From NCBI GenBank assembly GCA_027563935.2, contig CM050453.2, forward strand, positions 13,844,001-13,908,000: a DNA stretch of 64,000 nucleotides. The letters are read 5' to 3'. This document shows positions 20,856 to 31,700 of this stretch, one piece after another; the first letter of the stretch is position 1; each line of letters starts with the position of its first letter. The position numbers and the translations under genes were made by a program. The notes below the pieces were generated by a model, which was given only the letters and a program-made list of their open reading frames with translations, searched no databases and had not been told where the DNA came from. The DNA is from Costus lasius (Eukaryota > Streptophyta > Magnoliopsida > Zingiberales > Costaceae).

Positions 20856-21333
20856 CCTCGATCGAAGGTTAGTTCCTTTACTACTCCACAAAAAGCATAT
20901 TACGAAAAGTTGTGTATCATTTCACAATTGGTGTAGCATTTCACAATTGGAAAAGTTGTGTAGCATTTCACAAAAAGCATATTACGAGCGAAGGTTATTG
21001 GTGATATCATTTCACAATTGGAGTTTAGAGACTATATCTTGTTTTCCATATCCTTCATCATGATTGTGTAGCATTCTTTTAACAAAAGTTGTTGCAATTT
21101 CTTGCTTGCATCTCTGATTGGTATATCCTGTTTTTGTTTCCCCGTGGGCATGTAACTGAAAAGAAGAACAAGTCTGTTCTGTCTTTTTGGTAATACATCA
21201 AAACAGATGTATACCACAAACGATTTACATGATCCTAGCTATTCATTTGATACAATTTGATACACATGACACACAATTTAATTCAGATTCTTTTACGTTG
21301 ATACAATTTGGTTTTCTATTTATAGGTGTTCTT

Positions 21334-22673
21334 ATGGCTCCGAGCAAGAATATGATCCTAGCTATTCATTTTCTTAATTGTCAATACACATGCATAGCTG
21401 CATGGATTCTTATAGAAGAGATGATGGATAGACTACAACAAACTTGGGTTGAAAAACCATTACGAGTTAGTGATGAAGTTAAGCATGACATTCGAATAGA
21501 AATATTAAAAAACTTGACTAGTTCAGATGAACAATGTTATAACATGATAAGAATGAGAGTACATGCTTTTAAGCATTTGTGTCAGTTACTAAAAGGGAGG
21601 CGTGGGTTGAGAGATACAAAGCTGTGTACAATGGAGGAAAAAGTGTTCACATTCTTGTATTTAGTTTCTCACAATGTGAAATACAGAGAAATATGTTTTT
21701 TCTTTCGTCGTGGTACTAGAACCATTAGCTATCACATTCATGAGGTTTTGCGAGCTATCATTAGCTTGCATGAGCAATTTATCTCACAACCTGATGGCTC
21801 AACAGTTCCTCCTGAGATATACAATAGCAGCCGACTTTATCCTTATTTTAAGGTATGTTCGAGCATTAGTAATTTCTACAAAATAGCATAAAAATTATAC
21901 TTATTGTTAGCATTATATAATATATGCAGGATTGTCTAGGTGCAATCGATGGTACACATGTTCGAGTTAAGGTACCGTCTAGCGATGTACCTAGGTATCG
22001 GGGAAGAAAGGACTGGCCAACTACAAATATTTTGGCAGCCTGTTCATTCGACATGAAGTTCACATATATCCTAGCTGGGTGGGAAGGGACGGCATCAGAT
22101 TCTCGAATAATAAAAGATGCGATCAGTAGAGCTGATAACTTAAAAATTATAGAAGGTAAACTTATTACGTACTTAACTACTTAGAAGACCATTAATTCTA
22201 ATATTTCATACTTCGCATTTATAGGGAAATACTATTTGGGTGATGCCGGTTTTGGTATCAAAAGTTGGCTTATGACACCTTATAGGGGAGTACGATATCA
22301 CCTGAAAGAGTATTCCAGAAATGCTCCTCGAAATGCGAAGGAATTATACAATCATCGACACGCAGCTGCTCGAGTTGTCATCGAAAGATGTTTTGGTGTA
22401 CTAAAGAAGAGATTTTCTATTATTGCAAGTGGAACAGAACCACATTTCCCAATACGTACACATGTCCAAATTATTACAGCCTGTTGCATTTTACATAACT
22501 ACCTAATGGGTGTTGATCCTGATGCTAATATGATTGCCGAAGTTGATGAGGAATTATCAAACATGGCGAGCAATGATGCATCTGTAGTGGAGAGGCAAGA
22601 CGAAGAATCAAGGAAAGGTGTTCTTATTAGAGATACTATGGCATATGCAATGTGGAATGATTATGTCCTGTAA
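21334..22673 (+). CDS. PIF/Harbinger transposase (DDE_4/HARBI1 type), three exons
   Basis: Exons 21334-21852, 21930-22155 and 22225-22673; introns of 77 and 69 bp with GT/AG borders join in phase, giving 397 residues. I chose ATG 21334 because it follows an AG acceptor-like TTTATAG and a lariat-like T-rich tract; an in-frame ATG at 21229 is an alternative. The N-terminus has the helix-turn-helix-like region KVFTFLYLVSH...REICFFFRRGTRTISYHIHEVL. The catalytic triad is complete: D180 in GAIDGTH, D230 in GWEGTASDSR, E302 in RVVIERCFGVLKKRF. Length and motifs are normal for the family. It cuts and pastes the element at TTA/TAA targets, with help from the Myb-like partner encoded downstream. Confidence 0.92.
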
Positions 22674-22867
22674 GGTTCTTGTATTTGTCATTGTTGTATT
22701 AGACTTGTTGTTTTGTTTTGAACTTTTCATATCATAGACTTGTTGTACTAAACAGTTCTTATCATTGTTGTATTAGACTTGTAGTTTTGTTTTGAACTTT
22801 TCATATCATAGATTTGTTGTACTGAACTTTTCATTTGTGCTAACAAATCTTTTTATTTCCCTATAAG

Positions 22868-23820
22868 ATGGGTAAAAGAGATCACATCAAATGGACTGAA
22901 GACATGGATAATGTCTTCATTGATTCAATGCTAGACCAACAAAATAAAGGATTTAGGGTTGATGGTACCTTTACCTCAACCGCATATAAGAACATGCTAG
23001 TGATATGTGCTGAGAGCTGTGGTTTACCATTAACGAAAGAGCATCTAAAGAATAGAATCAAGACTTTGAAAGTCAATTTTAACCAATGCCACGAGTTGTT
23101 CAAAAACAAGAGTGGTATAGCATGGAGTTCATTGTCCAAAATGTTTGAAGCCGACAACAATGTGTGGGACGAACTAATTGCGGTATGTCTTGCTTTATAA
23201 TAGTCTGTTGTATGGTGATTGTTATGTATGTACTAATTATGGTTAATATTTTACAGGCCAATCCTTCAATGAGAAAATGGAGAAACACTCCTGTTAATAA
23301 TTATGACAAACTAGAGGAGTTGTTTTCAAAGGATCGTGCAATTGGAAACATGGCTGGAACTCCCAGAGATATCGACATGCACTTGAACACTCCTGTTCAT
23401 GAAGAAGGCAATGATGATATGGCATTTGATGTGCAACGAGATGATAATATTGAAGATGTAGCAAGTCCATCCTCTATCCCACAAAGCCAAGGCAATAACA
23501 CTACTGCAACATCGTCAAGAAGTGGTAAAAGAAAATATGATGATACTGTAGTGAAAGTTACAAATGAGAGCATTCAAATGTTGATGAGCTCTATGGAAAA
23601 GAATACTAATGTCTTGGTAAATGCTGTCAATCCTGCACAATTGGTGGAAAAAGAGTACACAAAAATTGAAATATTTGAGGAGCTAAATAAGCTCAATCTT
23701 CCTGAAGAGACTTTGATAAAGGCATATATTTTATTGGGTACAAACAAAGAAAAAACACAACTCTTCTTCTCAGCTCCAGATTGGCTACGTGGTAAAGTTT
23801 TGAGTTGCTTGATGAATTAA
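22868..23820 (+). CDS. Harbinger accessory Myb/SANT-like DNA-binding protein, two exons
   Basis: Exons 22868-23182 and 23257-23820 join in phase across a 74-bp intron (292 codons, TAA stop). The N-terminal 100 residues form a Myb/SANT-like (Myb_DNA-bind_3) domain: KWTEDMDNVFIDSMLDQ, RIKTLKVNFNQCHELF, GIAWSS, and a Trp in VWDELI. The middle is acidic and Ser/Asn-rich with a basic SGKRKY patch; the C-terminus (FEELNKLNLPEETLIKAY) is helical. In the family this protein binds subterminal DNA and helps carry transposase to the nucleus. It starts 194 bp after the transposase stop on the same strand. In Pong-type elements the Myb gene usually comes first; here it is second. Confidence 0.9.
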
Positions 23821-24561
23821 TAACATATTCATGTTAGTAGATCCTGATGTTAGACTTTAGTTGGACTTGTGTTGGACTTTATCATATTGTATTTTAAACC
23901 ATCATTGTGTAGATGGTATATAACTGTGCACTTTTGTATTCAAATGTTGAACTTGATGCTTTTTGTGTTATGGTACTTATGTGTTGAATTGATGATATTT
24001 ATATTTTGGTGGTGTATTTATATTTTGTTGAATTCATTATATTGTATATACAGGTATTGTGTTATAAAATAGGGTAAATGCTGTCAAAATTTTAAACTTT
24101 TTAATAAGAATTTTTAATAAGAATTTATAGTACTTTTATGTTTTTAATAATTTTTTATAGTATTTTTATAATTAACAACTATAATATTTATAATTTTTCT
24201 AATTATTTATATATTATGTATAATATAATTAATTTTAAATTTTTGTATTTTTTTCTTATTTCCTTTCCTTCCACTGAAACACAAGGCCTATAAAGGAAAG
24301 AAATCATTTCTTTCCCTCCTTATTTCCTTTCTCTCTTTATTTCCTTTCTTTGCTGATTTCTTTCCTTCCACCGAAACAGGCCGTAAGGGTGTGTTTGCAA
24401 TGAGTTGAGCTTTTTTCAAATGTATTCTCAAAGCACTTTGGGAAAACAAGAGGGTAGGGTAGGGTGCTCTCTAAAGTGACTTTAGAAAAGTATATTTTAG
24501 CCAAAAGTATTTCCAAAACACTCTTGTGCTTTTAGTGATATTACAATCCTAAAAATACACC

Positions 24562-24787
24562 CAAGGTTTATGATACTGGTCCGTACTAGTATCATTCCAT
24601 TATTAGACCAAGTACCGACACACAATACAGGTTGGTACTTATAATATATATATATATACACATATATATATATATACACATATATATATATATACACATA
24701 TATATATATATACACATATATATATATATACATATATATACACACACCAGTAGGAGTAGTACAAGCCACGCCAGTTTTAAAAACCCT
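24562..24787. mobile_element. Small inverted-repeat element with AT microsatellite core
   Basis: Left end CAAGGTTTATGATACTGGTC and right end GCCAGTTTTAAAAACC resemble the termini of the 18649-19009 element. The core is an 18-bp repeat (CACATATATATATATATA, starts 24659, 24677, 24695, 24713) plus GGTAC/GTACC motifs. The ends are degenerate, so the assignment is tentative. Confidence 0.45.
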
Positions 24788-26479
24788 ATATAATACAAAT
24801 AAGTTGATAAATTGCTAGAGCTGTGAATCCTTTTTTTATGCAAATATTACTAATTTCTGCATCAGAATTTCCATTTCCAAATTACTGAGTTTGTTAACAG
24901 CAGTTGGAGTTAGTGCTATCAGCTTGATACCTAAACAGAATTCCCATGGTTTCCACATATCCAACTAAAAATGCATCTCAATAAGTATTTCAAACTGGTA
25001 GGTTATTTGTGTATAATTCACTGTCATTCCCTTCACATACTAAATATAAAGGCCATAATGTTTAAACACAATAATTGGACAAAAGATTGATGGATACTAT
25101 TTAATGGCTTGAATGAAAAAACATACCTCATATAATTCAATTTCCTCATTTGCAGGAAATCCAGCCATTTCAGTTAACTTAAAGAGTATTTCAGCTGGCT
25201 TTCCTAAAGCCTTCACAAATAGTCTTCCTATAAATCTTCATGCAAAAACCAAGAGAAACAAAGTAAAATATATAAGAGAAAGTGTTAACCCAATGGAAAG
25301 ATTGACTCTTTGAACACAACATTAGAGGATTGAGTTCTGACAATTAGCAGCATAACCAACATAATCAAAGTAGCAGAAGATTTGACAAATGATACCTCAG
25401 ATCTTCTTTCTCAGGATCATATAGCTTGAAAAATAGTAGGATATCCTCCTTGGTCTTTTGAGGTGGAGGAAGAGGTCGAAGATCCTGGTTTGCAAACAAA
25501 TGGCATATAAAAATTGCATGAGGTATTCTAATAAGCACGTAAATCATATTTCCAAGTCTTTTCACCTTTTTTTTTTAGACTACGAGGCACAAAATGCAGA
25601 ACGCTATAAAGATTAGAGTCAAAAATATGAGAATTGTTCAAGTTTGTGCAAAATAAATTACCGGCCCAAGCTCAACTTCCAAGAATAGCTTTAGTTCGGC
25701 ATTATGTGCCTTATTTGAAACCTCCCTAAGCTGTCCAACTTACATATGCACACAAGCATAAGAGAAGCAATTGACCAAAAGGAAGTTAAGAAATCACAAT
25801 GGCAACACAAAAAAGGTAATTGGTGTCATAGAATAAACAGAATTCAGTAGAGAATAGATAGTATCTTGGATACAGAAAGCATCGTCTAACTAAACTGTAT
25901 TATGTGTGAAGTATATGACTTATAAAGGAAACCACATATACAAAACATAAATGATATGAATAAGTATTAGAAACATGGAACCGAGTCCATAATGAAACAA
26001 TTTGTATTGTGCTTTACGAATAACATTGACCACAGCATAAAAGAACAAAGCAGAAAATCAAAAACAAACGTTAAGTGGTAAACCTATTAAACTTGCAACA
26101 TATAACCTATTTATACCTAAACAAGAAGCAGGTGATATTAAATGATGGATTCCACAAATGTCACACACATTATAGGATCTCTAGTAAAGGAACTCTTTGT
26201 CAATTGAGCAAGCAGATCAGCTAAGATTCCAAACTTATCTCTTGGTATTGAACATTGTTGTTAAAATCACGTTCTGAATTGCGATGGAACCTAACAAATT
26301 CCGGAGATTTTTTACTCAAAACTGCATATAAATCTTTAATTGAATTCAACCCAATGCATTGGGCGTCAGGAATTTGGTTTAAAGGACATATACCTAGATT
26401 TTCATTCACTACTGAGCTATAATGTTTAGAACATTTAACTACTCCAGATAAACTATCAAAATGGAGGATTGCTCCCCAT

Positions 26480-26790
26480 AAGGAATGTTATCAATGTCAT
26501 TCAATGAACCAACCACCTATTTTTAACTTGCCCGGAAGCTAGTAAGGTGTGGAAACCTATATTGCGTATATGTGCAATAGACTCTTCATTGATCTCTTGG
26601 TTTGACATCTACAGCAGGTGGAAGGCCAATGGAACGGGACCCTCAGCCTTGATCAACACTAAGAAGCTGCTGCACTGTATATCACAAAAGATCCAGACTA
26701 GTCAACAAATCAATATTGATTTCTTTGTAAAATCTTGGGACCTGCACCTACAAAATCCTGCTAGAGGGAACTCTGCGGGTATGCACTGAA
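26480..26790 (+). pseudogene. LINE-type retroelement 3' fragment (zinc-binding RT tail)
   Basis: The translation contains CYQC, then after a one-base shift HLFLTCPEASKVWK, the C-x2-C...H-x4-C pattern of the zf-RVT domain at the end of plant LINE ORF2, followed by about 70 open residues. It lies in an intron of the UBP12-like fragment, on the opposite strand. No poly-A tail was identified. Confidence 0.5.
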
Positions 26791-28990
26791 TATATTAGCA
26801 GAGAAGTAAGGTAGGCATACCAAATCAAGGCTGGTTTTTTTTACCCTATTTTTTTCATGCAACCAGTAAAATGTAAACAAAAAAATTCGCAATCCTATGA
26901 TCTAGATCTTGCGAACGCTAGGATCAGTGGTCCAAATCATAGGGTAGGTTAGAATTGGATAGGTCCGTACTATCCTCCCTCCGCGAGTTAGAGGCTAAGG
27001 GCATTTATGCATTAACATACAATACCACCCAGACTAGTAACTTATACCAAAATACTGTGTTATATATATTATATATAATTATATATACCTCCACATAACC
27101 TGACTGGTAAGCATCTATTCTGTGTACCACTATAGGGCTGGACTGGTACGTGCAGGTCTTTGCACAATGTGAGGAACAATCAAAAGTTCAAACTTAAGAA
27201 ATAGGTTATCATGCATCCGCAATCTCTGGTAGTGAACAGTCCTTGCTATCTGGTTTAATCCTAGAATATTATAACAATGTACATATAAACAGCTATAAAG
27301 ACAACCTTTTCTGCTTTATGTTACAGAATCTCATACATGCACTCCCCCATATTCGATACTTGAAAAGGGGCACAGAACTCCCAGACAGTAACATACTAAT
27401 ATCCCATGCAAAGTTCATAAAACCAGTTTTTGGTCTGGGCAGTAATTCCAATTTATTCTGGAACGACATAGTATTGGTCTAGTATATAAAGTACCAATAC
27501 ATAGACACATGTTGGTATGTATTGTTGGTCCACTCAAGGACCTGTGCGCTTGACTGGTTTTGTAAACCTTGATCCTATGTATGAGAAACTATAAAAAATT
27601 TAAATTTAAGAAATAGTTCATCATATGCATCAGCAGTCTCTGGTAGTGACCAGCCCTTACTATCTTGTTTAATTCTAAATGATTACAACAAAGTACATAC
27701 AGACAGTTATACATATTGTATTTTTCTGCTCCATTTTCTTATGGAACCATAATTCATACCCCATAAATGCACCAAAAATTGCACACAGCATAGCTTTTTT
27801 TAACTGACCAGTTTCTTTAAAATCATTTCAATGCACAAAAGATAGAAAGGATCAACTGATGATAACTCACAGATTGTGCTTCCTCCTGGGGTGTTAAAGG
27901 CCGATTGGGACAGTATGTATGGTTCTGCCGTTTAGCCCATAGCCAAAAGCACTGAAACTGCACTGGGATACCAAATTCTTTGGCCACCTCCTCCTGCCAA
28001 AGCATTACTAAAGCAGTGAAGCAGCGAAAGGAGTTCAAAATATTGGGAAAAGCATCATTTATGGATGACTAACAACAAAACATTCAACTCATGGAGCATT
28101 ATTCAGAATTTGAGTACAATTTCACACTCCAAAAGGTAAATAACTAATTACAAAATCATAGTACAACTTAACGAATAAAATGAGTATGTTAGATGTAAGA
28201 AGGCCGTAGCTAGACATGTTTATACATCCATCAAATAATTTGTGAACTCCTATTAATAAACACCACTTTGTGCAAAAAGCTTAATAACTTTACCTTGAAA
28301 TGGCTGAATGGCAATTGTTTCTAGATACGGAAACTCCTAACTTTGTCGTGATCTACAAGATCAAAAAATATTTCCCTTCCAATCTGTTCTACCAAATCCT
28401 CGTTCCTAGCTACCTGTACGGATCAGGAAACACATTGCAGAGGAATGCAGGATAAAGTACAAATGTTATCTCAGCATACAATAATTCCTTAGAAACCTTT
28501 ATGATAGTATAAAGGTGAGCCTCAGCTTTCTCCTTTTTTTTGTGCTCCTTCTCTTCTTGTTCTTTCTTTAATCTAATCTGTTGAAGAAAAAAATATAACA
28601 TCTCATAATTTCAGAGATTCTCAACCAACAGAGCCAACAAAAGTTCATCAACTATCTTACTCTAAGGTGTTCAGCAATGTCTTTCTCGTCGACATTACAC
28701 ATAATTTTCTCGTCACTCTCACGAACATAGACAAGCATGTAAGCATTTGAATATTTAGTAAATTTAAACGGAGTATTATTGAAGCCAGGATTCAAGCCAG
28801 GATTCGTCTGAGGTAACTGCAGGACAAAAGCGGTGAAGGCTAACAATAGCATAAGCAAAGTCCTGTAAGAAAGAAATTGGCATCAAAGACAGTAATGATT
28901 ATTTTTCAAACCTCCTCTTCGCCACCATACTGCTCCTCTAAAGCCTTTTTCGCATCTTCCTTTGTTACTCGCTCATCATCAAACTTAAAC

Positions 28991-31700
28991 CTGAAAAGAA
29001 ATTGTTCTTGACTGCCAATAGATAATGGTATACCTCCTACTCTGGAGGTATTAGACAATGAACAAAAAAATGCAAAGTTTGGTCAAGATGATCTCTCTCA
29101 TTTTAGAAACTAAATAATAAAAAATACATGTCACGAAAGAACAAAGTCAATCTCCACAGTTTGGCAGAGCTGATAAGGAGTAATCAAAACAAGTGTTTGA
29201 TGACTTTGTCCGTACCATACAATACACCCCGTAAGTACAGTCCAACAAGGACCCAATATGCAAACTACTCTACTTTTGAACCAGATCTATGTAATGGGCA
29301 TATTGACTAGTACACAATACTTGGTGCGTGTATCATATGTTGGTAATTTGGTATGCCTAACACGTTGCTATGTATTGGTCAATATAAACCCAATCTCTAG
29401 ATTCCTAGTCATTTAGACTTTTTTTCCCAGCCATTACTTAATTTTTCAAGAGGATTCAGAAAATAAATCCCTTGTCCATTTCCTCTTCTTCACTCACTCA
29501 AATCAACTTGCTTAATCTCTCTTTAAGGTCTCCATCTCTAACTCTACCAAATTCTTAAACACTTGCGCCACATAAACCACATAATATAGGTCCAACACTA
29601 TGTTATTTAAGGGGAAAAGCACACTGAGGCCCAAGATATAGAATCATCCAAGCGTAGGAAGTGAGGAACAAAATTCCAATAAAGGTATATGAGTATATCA
29701 TTGTAAATATAATCATTGCATGTACAATAATATGTATATAGGCAAATTTACAATGATCACACACATAAATTCTAGATTGGAATATAACATCACAAGATTA
29801 TTGTAAATTGAAACTTACAAGAAATTTTTGCCTCAACATTAAAAGGTAAATCAAAACTAAAAATTATGAACTAAAATTTCAAATAAATATCATAATATCA
29901 ATACAAGTTAAAGCTCCACAAAGAATTAAAAGGTTAAAATAAGTTATAAATTTTGGGTTATCACATTCAACAAATACAAAATGATATTAGAGTATGCATG
30001 GTTTGCATATGTTTATTTATATTTCCTTAAAAAAAATCTAAATGAAATCATTATTTTGATTTTTTTTATTAACATAACAAAAACCCTTACAGTATTCAGT
30101 ATGGACATGGAAAATCACAAAATGGTATCTTATCCACATGTCAGTAATCCAATTGTCAAGTTACCATATGCAGTTAAACATTAAAAAATTTGAATTTGCT
30201 ATTTTGGCTAGGGCTCAACTACCCTTACCTAAAACTATTCTAATTAACATCTACCCATACCTAATTTCAACAATTTCATTCATCCATGAGGTCATGGTTT
30301 AGGTGTTATTGAACATCAACTTAGAATATAGTAAGATCCTAACATTCTATAAACTAAGCCTAAACCATTAAAACTTGAATATAAACTTGAGTTTGAATCC
30401 CTAAAACGTACACCTAATAGCCAAACCTAAACTCTCAATAGACCTTGAACCATCTTTAAAACCCAAATCTAAACCACTCACTCGCATGCTGTCCATACCT
30501 CAAGTGTTTGACAGTCATTCTATACTATTTTGTACATCCTCATATGCATACAACTTTACATGTTGCACTATTATCTGCTCTGTGATCTAATATCAACGGA
30601 TAATAATATGTTGTAGCTAATAAGATGTGCAATCTATAAAAAAAGAGGACAAGAATCATAAGCATTGAGTTAAAAGAACCAATCTCTTTGTGAAAGGTCT
30701 TGCTAAACTCTAAATTTTGCATCAGGTAGGAGATGCCACGTATGCTCCTAACTTACACAAGGGCTTTTATTACAAGCATAAACCTCATGAGGTACATTTC
30801 AAAAAGAAAATAAAAGCTTTTGGAAATATCAAATATTACCCCCGACCACTCTTATAAAGATATCATGTTTACTGGAAAAGTCATAAGAAACCCAATTTGC
30901 ATCTTACAATTGCAGCAAACACGTCTTCAATAAAGTTCATGATTTTTCTATGTTTTGCTATATTACATATCAAACTTAAAGAGTTAAATGTTAAAATTAT
31001 AGTACTACAATAACTCATCTCCGCATGCTAGAGTTAAAAAGATACTATGCACGTGAGAGTTGGGATGAGCAGGTGTCACCTCTGAGTCAAAATAAATCAT
31101 TATGATATTGTTTTCAAATTGCTTTAAGAGTTTATAAAGAATAAAACTTATAAGCAAATACCCCTTATCTACCCTTATCTACCATACACTTTTAACTTTT
31201 TTACCACAGGGATTTGGGATTTATGAATCCCAATGCAAAGATCAAGGAGCGGATGAACCCGCTTATAAGTTTTATTCGTTTATAAATAAATGCATATTCT
31301 AACTCCAGTTATAAAGAAAATATAAAGAATTACCTGTTATTTAATTATAACCATTGAGCATCATGTAAGAATCATGAAAAAGGATACAAACAAATCAAAA
31401 GACTTTTCTTGCGATGCGAGGTCATGGCAATGATTACAAGCATGCAGGTCAAGAAGAGGCGACGAGTCTCGTATCATTCACATAATACCTGCCGCTGAGT
31501 TGACCAGCATATCAAGAATGCTTTTAGAAACCTTGTCAACCTATCTACAGATGTTCTCCAATTTCCTAGAGCAAAAACGGAAACTGCATGAACCCACTTC
31601 AATATATACAGCCCACTTTTTTCAAGGAATACATTTTTTTACTCCTTTTATTTACAGGTGAGACAAACTGTAATGAAGACCACAGCATATTCCTTCGCCC
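28991..31700. other. Intergenic DNA between UBP12-like fragment and AMP1-like gene
   Basis: I searched this stretch by eye on the minus strand for the missing UBP12 exons (catalytic His GGHYYAYI-type sequence) and found none. It is AT-rich with short GTAC-rich stretches near 29200-29400 resembling the CAAGGTTT element family. No gene is supported. Confidence 0.5.

Larger units (their letters stand above)
20180..24383 (+). mobile_element. Complete PIF/Harbinger transposon in intron of UBP12-like fragment
   Basis: 4204 bp. Ends read CGGCCTGTTTC and its perfect reverse complement, extended by imperfect GGAA-rich repeats; TAA lies on both sides (20177-20179, 24384-24386), the 3-bp TTA/TAA duplication typical of Harbinger. 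It encodes a transposase then a Myb/SANT-like protein, both on the plus strand, opposite to the host fragment. Internal GTTTCAGTG/CACTGAAAC repeats lie near 20250 and 24275. Both frames are open with normal introns, so the element could be autonomous. Confidence 0.95.
19658..28990 (-). pseudogene. UBP12: UBP12/UBP13 (USP7-like) deubiquitinase fragment, ten exons
   Basis: Exons in transcript order: 28912-28990, 28661-28816, 28497-28577, 28294-28413, 27871-27993, 25662-25730, 25396-25484, 25127-25235, 19878-19946, 19658-19768. Nearly all join in phase with GT/AG borders; only the 27871-25730 junction is ambiguous by about three residues. The product runs from the end of the peptidase domain (KFDDERVTKED) through the USP7 ICP0-binding ubiquitin-like region (CNVDEKDIAEHL, FWLWAKRQNHTY, FFKLYDPEKEDLR, EPNVMCEHIDKR) to PSFLEYVRNRQ. 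The family is normally about 1100 residues; the MATH domain, catalytic Cys and His and the C-terminal third are absent. Codon TAG at 28321-28323 (minus) replaces a Gln. Kept introns argue for DNA duplication or capture. The family removes ubiquitin from target proteins; this copy cannot. Confidence 0.9.

Noticed and set aside
20189..20891. 100-166-codon frames on both strands near the Harbinger left end
   Set aside because: GC-rich 29-bp repeats keep all frames open; the transposase start lies downstream.
24647..24747. Possible CRISPR-like regular repeat
   Set aside because: It is an 18-bp AT dinucleotide-based microsatellite with no spacers.
28991..31690. Search for missing UBP12 exons coding the catalytic His region
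   Set aside because: No matching minus-strand sequence found by eye; the fragment appears truly truncated at 28990.
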